A stretch of DNA of 64,000 nt from Nemophila menziesii (taxonomy: Eukaryota > Streptophyta > Magnoliopsida > Boraginales > Hydrophyllaceae), in NCBI GenBank assembly GCA_029959085.1, contig JARWIR010000002.1, positions 60,938,154 through 61,002,153 of the forward strand. The letters are read 5' to 3'. A program made the position numbers and the translations under genes. Below are positions 24,780 to 35,771 of this stretch, piece after piece. Positions within the stretch are counted from its first letter, which is position 1. Every line of letters begins with the position of its first letter. The notes beneath the pieces are model-generated. The model saw only the letters and a program-made list of their open reading frames with translations. It did not search any database and was not told the DNA's origin.

Positions 24780-25203
24780 TCCAGGGGCAAACCGGGTACC
24801 CGCATTCGCAAATGCGGGTACCTAGTTTCGAAAGCTAAAAATTTCAACTTTCTGACCCCGCATCTTGGGTCCCGCGTTTTGATGCGTCACCACTGCGTCA
24901 CACCTGCGTCACACGTGCGTCACCACTTGCGCCATCGACGCAAACCGGGTTCCCGCATTTGCAAATGTGGGTACCTGGTTTCGGAGCTGTAATTTTCCAA
25001 ATTCTCTGACCCGGCGTCTTGGGAGGTTGCGTGTTGGTGCGTCTTGGCTCGCGCCATCGACGAAAATCCGGGTACCCGCATTTGCAAATGCGGGAACCCA
25101 GTTTCGAAGGGCATTTCTCTGACCCAGCGTCTCGGGTCCAGCGTTTTGGCTGCGTTTTGAGGTATATATAAAAAAAAATTAATTAATTTATTGCATCAGA
25201 CGC

Positions 25204-25242
<39 letters not shown>

Positions 25243-25320
25243 CGCGCCGACACAGCGACGCGAAACTGGGGCCCCGCATTTGCAAATGTGGGTACCCGGT
25301 TTCTTCTGTGACAGGTCGAT
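24780..25320 (+). repeat. Element A array of four 40-bp palindromes
   Basis: Palindromes at 24789-24828, 24942-24981, 25064-25104 and 25263-25302. The left-arm consensus is AAACCGGGTACCCGCATTTG; the right arm is its reverse complement with no spacer. Between them recur TCTGACCC.GCGTCTTGGG, GCGTTTTG.TGCGT and CGCGCC.TCGACG units, and TGCGTCAC repeats near 24890-24925. GC- and CpG-rich in an AT-rich element. Confidence 0.9.
25208..25240. repeat. (TA)n microsatellite inside A
   Basis: About 16 TA units between palindromes three and four; B has an A-run at the corresponding place. Confidence 0.9.
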
Positions 25321-25675
25321 TTTAAGTTTTTTAGCCCTAGATTTTTACCTCTTTCTTCAAACCAGCCTCCAAAAACACTCCCAAAACCCAGAATTTCCTG
25401 AACATCATCATCTACAACCACACAATCATCAAATCCTACCCTCTTTCATCACAAAGACATACAATCAATTCATCTCCTATCAAAATCACCATGAAATTCC
25501 CACTTTTCTCCAATTTTTCTTCATCCAAGCTTCAAATTAAATCCAATTACCTCTTCCCCCACATCAATTAGCCTTTACCCATCTCATATTCCACCATACT
25601 CTTCAAATCTTAAGCCTCAAAACATCAAAGTTCTATGCCTTAGCTTCTCACTATTTGAAGTTTTGAGTTTGGGGT

Positions 25676-26060
25676 GGAAAGAGAGGCCTATCAGAACCGC
25701 TTCATGTGTACGTATCGAAGGAATTCTCCAAGAAACAGAAACGCTTTTGGTGCTATTCAAGAACAAGCTATTGAGATTCCTATTTCACGTTTCAAACACA
25801 AGACTGAAGAGGTTCAAATTAAGGCTAATCCGAAGAAGAGGAAATTGATTGATGAACCTGAAAGTGAGGAAGAAAATGATCCGATGATGAGTTGGAATCG
25901 AAAATCAAGGTGTTAGAAGAGAATCAGGATACGAGGTGCGCTATTTTGGGAAACGTTACAAACAAGTTGAACTTTATTTGTTCAAAGCACAACTTACGAT
26001 GTCTAGACGCGAGATAAAGTTCATGGACGCAACACCGAAAACCAGCCACGCGCTGGTTAA
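25676..26060 (+). pseudogene. Element A ORF2, shortened
   Basis: Remnant of the ORF2 seen in B. The ATG of B (48053) aligns with AGG at 25684. The frame RRNSPRNRNAFG...QEQAIEIP...KKRKLIDEPESEEEND matches the N-terminal basic part of B. It then jumps at about 25895 to sequence that in B starts near 49130, so roughly 0.88 kb of the middle is gone, followed by the last part and the same ORF2 stop hairpin (26040-26058). Stops follow the junction. It cannot make the full protein; an N-terminal basic peptide is possible. Confidence 0.65.
26040..26058 (+). other. Inverted repeat at the A ORF2 stop
   Basis: AACCAGC...GCTGGTT, 7-bp perfect arms, 5-base loop, running into the TAA at 26058-26060. Confidence 0.75.
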
Positions 26061-27500
26061 GATACGTTTTCTAATCCTTCTCATTTAGTGTAGATTATTT
26101 TATTGCTTTGAGTCTTTTCGAGTCGTGCGGACACGACTCATTTTTGAGTTTGGGGTGGGGTTCGTGGCCTCATCCCAGTTTTTATGTGTTACTTGTTTTA
26201 TTTGCTTTAAATAAAAGAATTTTCGGAGTTGCGTTTGACTGTAGAAATTTTTAAATATCCCTTTAAGCATACTTTTGATGAATCTATGATAGTAAATAGT
26301 GGACTTTAGGGATTGATATAAAACGCATTTAGAATTGCATGCAAACATAGGTAATTAATAGGAAAAATTAATGAACAATGCAAATGAAGTAAGCTTGTAC
26401 TTAAGTAATATGTTTGGTGTGTAGAACGTGAAATCCTAAGTAGTAGAGAACCCACCTAGATATGAACTAAAGACAAGCTATCGACTTAGAAAAATGATAG
26501 GGGCAGTTCTTTGTTAGCCATTTGTGCCTTTTTAGCCTTCTATCCCTTGTATTAATTATTATCCGTCTTAGCCCACTTTGAGCCTTTAGTCTTTTCTTTG
26601 TAGCCACGATATAAGCCATTATCCCTTAGATTATTAGGCATGACCATATGACCCGCACTTGAATCACAATCCTGAGACATGTCTCGAGCTTGAGTTTGGG
26701 GTGGTGGGACCACTTATGGGGAATTTAATGTGTTGGGATCGATGAGTTTTGTATTGTAGCACAATTGCAGATGATATATACTTGTAACCCTTTGCCGGGA
26801 ATGAAGAAAAATGAAAAAGAAAGAAAAGTTGAAAAATTTCGAAAAATCATACAGTAGAAACCGGGAACCCGGTTTGCGTCTGCACAAAAAAAAAAGAAAA
26901 AAGAGAAAAGAAAAGAAAAAGAAAAATATGAAAGACTAAAACATCCGGCAAAGTGGAATTTTTCTGAAAATCATCTTATTTGTAGTGGGTAGACATGGGA
27001 CGCTAAATTGTTGCGTAAATGGGTGAGTGAGAACATCTGTTGAGCGTTAACTCAAGCTCGAGGACATTGTTGATGGTAAGTGAGGAGAGAGCCAAAAGCT
27101 CACTTCAAATTTACCAAATATACATCCACACCCGTCCTTAAGCCAATATTATAACCATAAAGACCTCGTGATTCCTAAGTGCATAGTGAATTTATGATTC
27201 TGTTGATAGGGAATACACTAGGTGGAGCGTTCAAAGCGATTTAGGATTAATGACCACCCTATAGCCATCATACAGAACTGAGTACAAGTGTAACCTTCAA
27301 GCATTGCAACTTTAATTTTATGATTGAGATTATTTATGTTTGATGTTGCATTTTAGATGTATGTGTATATTAGTTTCTAGAGTTTGCTATATGAGATTTA
27401 TCTTAAGAAGTGCTTTAGGGTTTATTTGTTAGCTTCTACTTGTTTATACGCTTACTTATACCCCTTCGTTTTGTTTTACTTTGTCGGGACGACAGAGGTT
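26061..27500 (+). other. Element A 3' non-coding region
   Basis: Non-coding, collinear with 49324-50757 of B. Contains the GAGTCGTG/CACGACTC hairpin at 26120-26139, polypurine-like boxes at 26146-26156 and 26692-26702, and one AAACCGGG/CCCGGTTT palindrome at 26858-26875. Confidence 0.8.
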
Positions 27501-27514
27501 TGAGTTGGGGGTCT
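27501..27514 (+). other. Element A polypurine tract
   Basis: TGAGTTGGGGGTCT directly before the TG of the 3' LTR. Confidence 0.87.
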
Positions 27515-29077
27515 TGATATATCCCTAATTGTTCTTATTTTCGACCCTTGGGAGACATCATTTTTTATGTTTATTTAAATATTTTGATAGACTTTTGAGT
27601 TAAAAATACAATAATCTGGATTTTCCATTTTATTTCTAGTAATTTCGATTTATTAAACTTTTGCGCGTAATCTTGTATATTTTAGTGGAAAGTTTGTAGG
27701 TTTTGATTATTAGCTAGGAATGGAATCTGAGAAGAGAGTCAAAGATCGTGATATGGAGTCAAGACTTGAAGATAAATCCCAAAGATATTATTTTTAGAGC
27801 TGAAAATCTGTTTTCCAGGCCATAGATTGCTGATTTCGAGGTTCTTAAGAACTGATTTAGCCTCTGACTATTGAAGAGAAAACATTCCTTATCGAGTTAC
27901 GGAACTTTAGCAACTAGAATGAGGTCAATCGGAGTCATAACGAAGCGGGAAAAGCCGTTTTAGTGAAGGTGTATCAGCAGTTACGGGATTTTGGGCTTAG
28001 AATTTGGGCTTGGACAATTAATTAGTGTTGTATTAATAGGTCCAAGCCCTAATCCGTTTTTACACTTATAAAAGGAGCCTTTGACTTCTATTTTTCACAC
28101 AATTCACATTCCACAAGATTAAACATCAGAGAGAAGCAACAGAAGGAAGAAAGAAGAAGTTCTAAGAACTGGAGAGGGTCTATATCTCCGTTCTCAGTCA
28201 TTCCAACTCCGGAAATTAGGTTTCTTTAAATTCTAATTTTGTAATCAAATATGATTTCCATTTCAATTAATTTAGTTTTTCTTTTTAGTATGAGATAAAC
28301 ATTTATTAGTGCTTGAGAACAATTAAAGGGTGAATCCCAATCTTATTGAATTTCGAATGTTGAATTTGGGTTTCTGTTAAATTAAATTAGATTGGGGCTT
28401 TTACTCTTTTCTATAAATTAAGAATATTTACTGTTTTTAGCGTCATGAACTAGGAATAGGTGTTAGTATTTAGGCTATTCCAATTAGTGGCAATTGGATC
28501 ATCCTGACGGAGGGTTTAAATACAGAACCATTTATTCAATCTAGGATAGAAGCTACTGATGCTGACGAACTTAGCTAATTCTAGGGCCAATGAGGTAATA
28601 AACTAAAACATCCAAAAGTGGATCATATTTACCCTGACGGGACTAGTGACACTCTAGGATCGCCTTATAGTCCACCCTGACGGGGGTATAAAGAATTTAG
28701 AATCCCGACCATTGTAATTGACCAATTTAGCCCTTAAACAACATAAGTTAGGAAATAGGATTGGGAGGATCCTTGCGTTCTCAAGTGCTCCTTTTCATAC
28801 CGCGTTTTACATCATTTTACTTGCGTCTTAGCTTTTATTTGCATTTTAATAATTGTCTTTCATTTACTTAGCATTAATACAAGAAAACCAAACAATCATT
28901 ATTTCTTTACTTGTTTCCATAAGTGCAACCATTCATTACTTGTTAAACATTGTAGTCAACCATCTCGTCCTTGGAACGAATCTGTTTTATCAACTATATT
29001 ACTTGGGACAACCGTACACTTGCGGTTGTGGTTCGATTAATTATTGCATTTATTTTAGAACACACAAAGGACCACCA
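27515..29077 (+). repeat. Element A 3' LTR
   Basis: 1563 bp, TGATATATCC to ACCACCA. TATA box at 28067-28074. Pairs with 20065-21626. Confidence 0.95.
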
Positions 29078-29082
29078 CTTGT
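29078..29082. other. Target-site duplication of A, right copy (CTTGT)
   Basis: Identical to 20060-20064. Confidence 0.92.
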
Positions 29083-30541
29083 CCTCGGACCTTCTCTTCT
29101 TGAGCGTTCATAGTCGTGGTCAAACGGTCCAGAGCTTGTGCTATCTGTTGATTGTCCATAGATCCTTCTTGTGGATACTGAGGTAAAGCTTTATGATCTA
29201 ACGAATCGGTATATGCATCTTGAGCAGGTTGTTGAGGGGGAGCAGGTCTATTCTGATATTGATTTTGGTACTGACATATCTGTTGGAAAGAGTTGTTCTG
29301 GGGGCGCTGTTGATAATGACCAGGATTAGCGGCCCCTTGTAGATTTGAATATTGCATACCCGGATGATTTCAGTTACCCCATTCATAACCTCCTCGGTTG
29401 GATATAAAGTACACAGATTGCGGATTTGATTCGCACTCTTCCCATGTATGATTGTTAACCCCACATTGTTGACAACCTTGTGCTTCTTGTACTACGTTTG
29501 CAGTGGCTAAATTCTTTTGCATCTCTAATTTCAGCTCCTTGATTTGATTTTCTAACGCGGATATTTGAACTGAGTTCACAGTTTCTGCGTCTAAACGAAG
29601 CGTTCCTCGGGTCTTTGCTACAGAAGCTCGCGTTGAAGGCCAACTTCTTTCTTGTTCCATAATATTCTCTAAAACCTCAGAAGCTTCATTATGATTCATG
29701 GACACAAAATTACCCTTTCCAACGTTATCCACCTTCTATCTACCTTTATCATTAAGTCCTTCATAAAATATAGCAAGTTGTAGAGCAGGTGTATAACCAT
29801 GGAGCGGACATCTAGCTAATTTTTGTTGAAATCTTGTCCATGATTCTCCTATTGTTTCTCCATCCTCTTGGCAAAATCTAGCAAGCTCGGTTTGATCTTT
29901 GAGTCTCATGCTCTTCGGATAAAAACGGTTAAAGAACGCGGCTTGAAGTTCTCTCCAAGAAAGAATTGTTCCAGGTGGTTGTCTTTCTAGCCAATCGCTA
30001 GCTCTACCGGTCAAGAAGAACGAAAGCATGTGACAATACAATTGCTCGCGTGTAATGCCATGAGTAATATAGGCATCACAAATCTGCATGAACTTCTGAA
30101 TCGATCTTACCGGATCTTGAATTGTTGTACCAGAATAGAGTCCAAAATTTGAAATTGACTGAGCATACCCGGATCGGGTCTAAATTTGATATTCTGGATC
30201 TCTGGAGGGCGGTAACCGATTGGTTGAACATGAAACGGTACATGAAGACTAGGGAGGTCTTGTTCTACTCGATTTTGTTGGTTATTCAGGTTGTTCTGCC
30301 CATTACCTCCTCCTACTGGTAGTTGTACACCAGGTGGATCTTCTTGTTGGATCCCTGGTGGGTTTTGCTGTAGTCCACCAGGTGGTGGTTGTCCTCTCGG
30401 ATTTACTCCAAGTTGGTCACCAAGTGGTGGATCTTGATGGGCTGCCATTACTCTTCTTAAGGCTCTTTCCTCACGAACTCGTTTGTTGTAAGGTCTGAAG
30501 CTCCTCTCAGGCTCCGATAAAGGAGGCCAAGAATTAAACAC
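29083..30541 (-). pseudogene. Element F gag, proximal half
   Basis: First half of the polyprotein of F, right of the A insertion. From 30541: FNSWPPLSEPERSFRPYNKR, a Pro/Gly/Gln-rich stretch, then VQPIGYRPPEIQNIKFRPDPGMLSQF. After a frameshift near 30110 comes MQICDAYITHGITREQLYCHM through QQKLARCPLHGYTPALQL. A stop near 29734, then GNFVSMNHNEASEVLENIMEQ, and the CCHC knuckle CQQCGVNNHTWEEC near 29440-29480. The frame opens at GTG (30539-30541), as in C; the first ATG is at 30448. Non-functional through several breaks, but the order of domains equals that of C. Confidence 0.82.
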
Positions 30542-30673
30542 TGTGAAACCTGAAAAAGACTAAAGCAAACCACAAGCGTAAATCCGGAAAAATAAAAACT
30601 AAAAACTAAAAAATAAAAAGTAATTATAAACTACTACTCGAAATAGATAACCCACACGCTAACGAGACACAAG

Positions 30674-30691
30674 TCCCCGGCAGCGGCGCCA
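30674..30691 (-). other. Element F primer-binding site (tRNA-Asp type)
   Basis: TGGCGCCGCTGCCGGGGA on the minus strand, six bases inside the LTR. Confidence 0.85.
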
Positions 30692-30697
30692 AAAACT

Positions 30698-32232
30698 TGG
30701 TGTCGCCTAGGGTGTGATAAAAATAAGATAAAATTAAGTCAAGAAACTACACACTCTCACCCTAGACAGGCACAGTACTGCAAGTATTACAGGACATATG
30801 CAAGTTTTAGTTAGTAAGTTGAGTTCGTTCTCAGGGACTTAAGTGTGTTAATTGCGTGAGTAGGAATAACGAGTAAAAGTAAATAATTAAAAGACAGAAA
30901 ATAAAAGATATGAATTTTCGAAATTAAGAATTAAACTAAGAAATTAAAAGACAATAAAATAAAAGATTAAGAATATAAGATGAGAGATATAACTTAGGTT
31001 TTGCTAGTATGCACTAATCTTTCTAATTCTATCTATAAATCTAGTTAATAAGGGAGAATATTAGCTCTTGGTATACTTAGTCAGGATTCTAAATTCCCAT
31101 ACCTTAGACCTTGAGAGCGACTAAGGGGGTTACGGCACAACCAAGACGTGGTTACACTCTTAGAGTTATCAAGCGCTACCAAGGCTCTAAGCCAACGCAA
31201 CAATCAATTGGTGATATAGTGATTAAAACAAACCTTAATGACTATCTAGTTAGAATCATGTTTTGTCAGAACTAATATCGACACTAGACATTATGTGGTG
31301 GTTCAATAGTTAAACACCCTGTCAAGGAGACCATCTAACTACTATTAAAACAATCCTAAAGTGATCAGTTCTAGGAAAGACAATAAATCAAAACACATAA
31401 ACAAATATTAAGTAAGAAGCTAATATCAAATTAAAACATGTAATTCCCAAAGAAACTTAGATAGAAGAATTAGAATTCATAGATTATACATTATGCAAAA
31501 CCCAAGCTATGGGGGGTTTAATTCATACCTGAAGGAAATAAACTAAAAGAAATTACAAAAGACATCATCTTGCTCTCTACAATGACTAAGGAATAATTAT
31601 AAGGTTTTTCTAAGCAAGGATTGCTAGGGTCTTTTTACAAGTGATATAAGGGTGTATTTATAGATGTTTAGAAGACCTAATTCGTTTTCTTGAGGAAGAG
31701 ATAAAGTATTGGACTTCTAGCCCAACTCAAATTCGTATGGAAATAAAGATAAACACTGCTGGACCGTTTTGAGCATATCTTCTTCGTTATTGGTCGGTTT
31801 GAGCTCCATAAGATACCAAAAGAATCCTCACAGAATTATCATTGTCTCTATGGAAGGAAATTACCAAAATCGGCCTATTTCTTGGGGTAAATAGCACTTT
31901 TTTAGGCGTGTACTGCAGAATCCCAGATTTAGGCAGCTTTTCCTTTTCCATCTTTTTAGCTTTTGTTTCCTTATCTCCAATTACCATGCAAATATCTTTC
32001 CATATCTTGTAGTCTTTGACTTGGACTCTAATTAATCCCCATAATTATCTTTAAAGCTACACACTAAATAAACAATTAAACCCAATATGCTCTAAAAATA
32101 TTATTTTACTAAATCAAGACTCAAAATAGGAAAGTACATTGTTTCTCAAGAAAATCGACATTAAAGACTTCTAAAATCACTAAAAATGATGTCTCATCCT
32201 AATATTAATCTATCACAAATGAGGAGACATCA
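30698..32232 (-). repeat. Element F 5' LTR
   Basis: 1535 bp. TATA box 31655-31662. The terminal inverted repeat arms of the U3 stem-loop are 32224-32232 and 32187-32195. Confidence 0.93.
31655..31662 (-). promoter_or_regulatory. TATA box of the F 5' LTR
   Basis: TATAAATA on the minus strand at the same place as in C and E. Confidence 0.55.
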
Positions 32233-32237
32233 TCTGA
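32233..32237. other. Target-site duplication of F, right copy (TCTGA)
   Basis: Matches TCTGC at 3657-3661 in four of five bases. Confidence 0.6.
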
Positions 32238-33149
32238 TCATATTTTCCTTCGAGAAGTTGACGAATTGACTAGTAGTTTTTTTAACTCAGTGATTTCTTC
32301 TTGAGGACGTGATTGAGCTTGACTTACATTATGCACACTGCAGCTCGGTGGTTGATTAGCTTGATTTTCATAGGCTTGTTCTTGTAGGTACAACTGTTGA
32401 GTTGGCTTTGGGATGCTTTCCTTAACGGTTATAGCGAGTTGTTGTATTTGATCTTACAAGCTTGAAAATCTCGCTTCTTCTTCTTTGTTAGTGGTAGGAG
32501 TTGGTTCTTGTGGCCAACTTATTTCGTTCTCAATGATTGTTTCCATACCACTCTATGCTTCTTTTGGATCCATAGAGACAAAATTACCACGACCCATATC
32601 ATCTGCTCTCAGCTTTAACTCTCTACCGAGTCCATTATAGAACATGGATAATTGTAATTATGGTGTGTATCCATGTAGTGGACATCTTGCCAACATCTTT
32701 TGAAATCTCGTCCATGCTTCGCCAACACTCTCTCCGGCTTCTTGTAAGAAATTCATAGGCTCCAATAGTTATTTCACTCGCATACTTGTAGGATAATATT
32801 TATCGAGGAATCTTTCTTGAAGCTTGTCCCAATTGGTTATTAGCTCGGGAGGTTGATCATCTAACCAATCGCTTGCTTTCCCGGTCAAGAACAATCGAAA
32901 CATTAAATAATACATATGTTCTTGCGTAACACCTTCATTAATGTAGGCATCACAAAATTGCATGAATTTCTAAACAGATCTGACCGGATCTTGATTTGTA
33001 TCACCACTAAATTTTCCATAGCTCGTGAATTGATTAATTAAATCAGGACCAGACTTGAATCTAACGGCTTGAATATTTGGGACGCGAATCCCAATGCGTT
33101 GAACTCGAAATTGACTAGGGAGACCTAGCTCTAACCGTTGACTTGCCAT
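32233..33149 (-). pseudogene. Element E gag, proximal part
   Basis: Minus-strand frame from ATG 33149 (MASQRLELGLPSQF), right after a TTTCAG that may be a splice acceptor. It reads RIGIRVPNIQAVRFKSGPDL, then after a stop KFMQFCDAYINEGVTQEHMYY, RLFLTGKASDWLDDQP, DKYYPTSMRV, GESVGEAWTRFQKMLARC and GNFVSMDPKEA. Several stops break it. It lacks the long Pro/Gln-rich N-terminal segment of F. No CCHC knuckle follows; the chain goes on into a coiled coil that resumes at 3661 beyond F. A separate, older Athila-type family. Confidence 0.78.
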
Positions 33150-33251
33150 CTGAAACTTCAAAAAGACTGAAACAAAAAGAAAGCGTAAAACTGAAAACAA
33201 ATAAAAACTTCTACACTAATAAACACAAAATAGATTTAACTTAAAGATAAA

Positions 33252-33269
33252 TCCCCGGCAGCGGCGCCA
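33252..33269 (-). other. Element E primer-binding site (tRNA-Asp type)
   Basis: TGGCGCCGCTGCCGGGGA on the minus strand, seven bases inside the LTR. Confidence 0.83.
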
Positions 33270-33276
33270 AAAACTT

Positions 33277-35064
33277 TGTGGGGTCAAAGGTGTGATAAAA
33301 TAATAGATAAATAAAGATAATAATAAAGAGCACACACCCTTGAGAACCACGAAACTCACTGCAAGTATCACAGATCGTTTGCAAGTTTTAATGATAAGTC
33401 AAGTTCGTTCGCAGGGATTGTATTCGTTAGATCTACTTATATTTAACAAGCGTAGATGAATTTAGATGTTTTTGAATAAAATATAAAAAGATAAAATAAT
33501 ATGACTAACTATCTGATGAGAAATAAAAAATAATAATACAGATAAATAAATATGGATGTAAGTCTAATAGATTAGGGTCACTAATATGAGTCTATTTTAC
33601 TAATTTATTATTCTAACCTGTCACAGATTAAGCTTTATATATTAACCAGGATTCTAAATTTTACCTAGCGTCTATTAGGCTTAGGAGCAACCTCTCCACT
33701 ACTAAGGATTCATGAGTAATGGTTGGTGATTAAATCAAACCTTTATGGCTATGTAGTTAGGCAAAGGATCAAAACTAGACGATTATGTGTTGTTGTCAAT
33801 AACTAAGAATAATCCTAAGATTGGCCAAATCTAGGGTTGCAACAATAAGTCAAAACACATAATAGCAATATACGTCAAGCTCAAATCAATTAAAATAACA
33901 ATAGTATTTATGAATTTAAAGACAAAATAACGACACAACAATTAAAAGTAAAACTTACTGAATAAAAGTTTAGAAATATGGTTGAGCATAAATCTATAGC
34001 AAAATACCCTAAATATAGAGAAGGTGAGATGTAGAAAAGGAGTTTGTCACTCTCCAACTTCTTCTTCTTGTCTTCCTCTATAGGTCAGCTTGCTTCTTGG
34101 ATGAATGGCTTGATACTAAGGATGAATATTAATTTAAAGACTAAGCTATTATTTAAATGTGAGAAAATACAAGTAAGGACTAAGCCTATACTTGAAACTG
34201 AGCAAGGACATGTTTACAATGGTATAAGGGTGTATTTATAGATATTTAGGAACCCTAATTCGTTTTCTTGAAGGAGAAGATAAGTAGTGGACTCCAAGCC
34301 AACTCAAATTCGTAACCCTAAAATATGAAATCAGGTCCGTTTTTGTTTTGGTCCTAACATCTTCAATTCTTATCTGTTTGACGCAAATGAGTAGTCAAAA
34401 TTCATTGTCTCGGAAAGATACTTAACTTTGCTCTTGACCTTTTCTCCAAATTCCTCGCTGATTTTAAGATATAAGCTGATTTGTGGTCATAGGCGCTGGA
34501 ATTCAGATTTATAGTAGCTTTTCCGTTTCTATATTTTTAGTTTTTACTTCCTTATCTTCAATTTCCATGTTTATCTTCTTTCCTTTAGCTCTTGGAACCA
34601 ACTTGGACTCTAATTAATTACCATATATCTCTAAAGCTGCACACTAAATAAATAATTAAACCCAATATACTCTAAAAATAATAAATAAATCAATTCAAGA
34701 CACAAAATAAGAAAGTGTAAGGTCCTGTTTGGTTTATGAAAACATTTTCTATTTTCGTTTTCAGAATATATTTTTAGAAAACGATCTTCGTTTTCAGTTT
34801 CAATATTTTTAGAAAATATGGAAAACGTCGATTTCACGTTCTCTAATATAGCACTGTTTTCATTAAATTTTCTAGTAAACTGTTTTCATTTTCTTTAACC
34901 AAACACGTTTTCATTAGCATTTTGGAAAATATACAAAATGCCCATTATTTTCACGAACCAAATGGGGCCTAATATTTCATGGGAAAATCGACTAGAAGAC
35001 TTCCTAAATCACTAAAAATGATGTCTCTAACTACTATTAAATCATCACAAATAAGGAGACATCA
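33277..35064 (-). repeat. Element E 5' LTR
   Basis: 1788 bp, longer than the LTRs of the other elements. In element direction it starts TGATGTCTCC and ends GACCCCACA. Arms of the U3 stem-loop: 35056-35064 and 35019-35027. TATA box 34233-34240. About 34725-34975 holds an AT-rich block absent from F and C (GTTTTCATTTTC and related repeats). The partner 3' LTR is not in the window. Confidence 0.85.
34233..34240 (-). promoter_or_regulatory. TATA box of the E 5' LTR
   Basis: TATAAATA on the minus strand, context as in F. Confidence 0.5.
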
Positions 35065-35771
35065 ACCACTCAATCTCAAAGATTCAGGAAGCTTTAATCT
35101 TCCTATTCAAATTAGTGGAATGCTCAAAATGAAGGCATGTGATATGGGTTCGAGTGTGAATCTTATGCTGCAGTCCGTGTTCAATAGGCTTGGGCTGGAA
35201 AAGACAGAAAAAGCTCCCATGAAATAACAATCTGCAGATAGTTCAGTGGCAAACACATGGGGAACATTGGAGGACGTCCATGTCCGAACATGTAATATCA
35301 CCATCCCTTCTTGATTTTGATGCAGAAAATCATGTTCCAATCATACTTGGAAGACTGTTCTTGGCCACAAGTCAAAGCATCATCAACTTCCAGGAGGGAA
35401 CAGTTACCCTCTGTGCTAAAAATGTGTCCAAGACATTCTATGTCTGGGGTAAGAATCCAAGGAAGTTTGATCCAACAGTTCCTATCATCCACAGTCTTTC
35501 ACATTACAGAGTCCCAAAACAAATCCATGCAAAACATGTGGATACTAGACCAATGAGTGAGTTTCGGGTCATCCATGAAGTTGTATGGAAAGCCCGCAAA
35601 CCCGATAATAGGCCACGAAGTCACAAACATTCGTGTATTGGACCATTCATTGTCACAAAATTTGTTTCAGCTGAAGTAATAGAGAGCAGGCACATGAGGG
35701 ACATTAAACAGAGATTAGTGGATGTTCATAGCCTTCCTCGTTGCTGGGGAGGCTATATGCGAAAATCTTGA
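35065..35771 (+). pseudogene. Element D protease and GPF tail
   Basis: Begins at the insertion point of E with LKDSGSFNLPIQISGM, the segment just before the protease in C. Protease reads CDMGSSVNLM (catalytic Asp kept, D-M-G-S), then a stop at 35224 and a frameshift. It resumes with FDAENHVPIILGRLFLATSQS, the VHEVVWKARKP linker and SCIGPFIVTKFVSAEVIE, ending PRCWGGYMRKS and TGA at 35769-35771. Protease passes directly into the tail as in C. Non-functional. Confidence 0.82.

Larger units (their letters stand above)
24566..25662 (+). other. Element A spacer between polyprotein and ORF2
   Basis: Non-coding. It has a CGTCGAGCTTAACGACG hairpin and ACGTTAAACAAAAG block just after the stop (about 24580-24608), a polypurine-like box GAGTTTGGGGT at 24734-24744, the GC-rich palindrome array, a TA microsatellite, then an A/C-rich leader. 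Open frames here are not genes. Confidence 0.75.
20065..29077 (+). mobile_element. Element A: non-autonomous Athila-type element
   Basis: 9013 bp on the plus strand, inside the gag of F, with a perfect 5-bp duplication. Contents: 5' LTR, primer site, Gag-protease-GPF frame, GC-rich array of 40-bp palindromes, shortened ORF2, 3' non-coding region, polypurine tract, 3' LTR. Its LTRs, gag and protease closely match those of B, yet the tail of its polyprotein is of the CWGGY type found in C and D, and RT to integrase core are absent. I counted by eye about 45-50 differences between its LTRs (roughly 3%). Confidence 0.95.
3662..32232 (-). mobile_element. Element F: Athila-type non-autonomous LTR retrotransposon, hosting C and A
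   Basis: Minus-strand element bounded by LTRs 3662-5194 (3') and 30698-32232 (5'). It is split by C (8473-18096) and A (20065-29077). Without the two insertions and duplicated target bases it is about 9.9 kb. Order in its own direction: 5' LTR, primer site, gag, protease, GPF tail, GC-rich array, ORF2, polypurine tract, 3' LTR. The two F LTRs share a subfamily signature (for example the ACGTGGTTACACTCTTAGAG block) that is absent from the LTRs of C. This is why the outer pair is assigned to one element and the inner pair to another. Gag is broken in several places; ORF2 has one stop. Confidence 0.88.

Noticed and set aside
24789..25302. CRISPR-like array
   Set aside because: The repeats are long palindromes with unequal spacers that themselves contain repeats, inside a plant retrotransposon.
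24641..25540. Small frames in the A array and its B counterpart (47.1-47.6 kb)
   Set aside because: Generated by palindromes and repeats on both strands; not conserved in frame between A and B.
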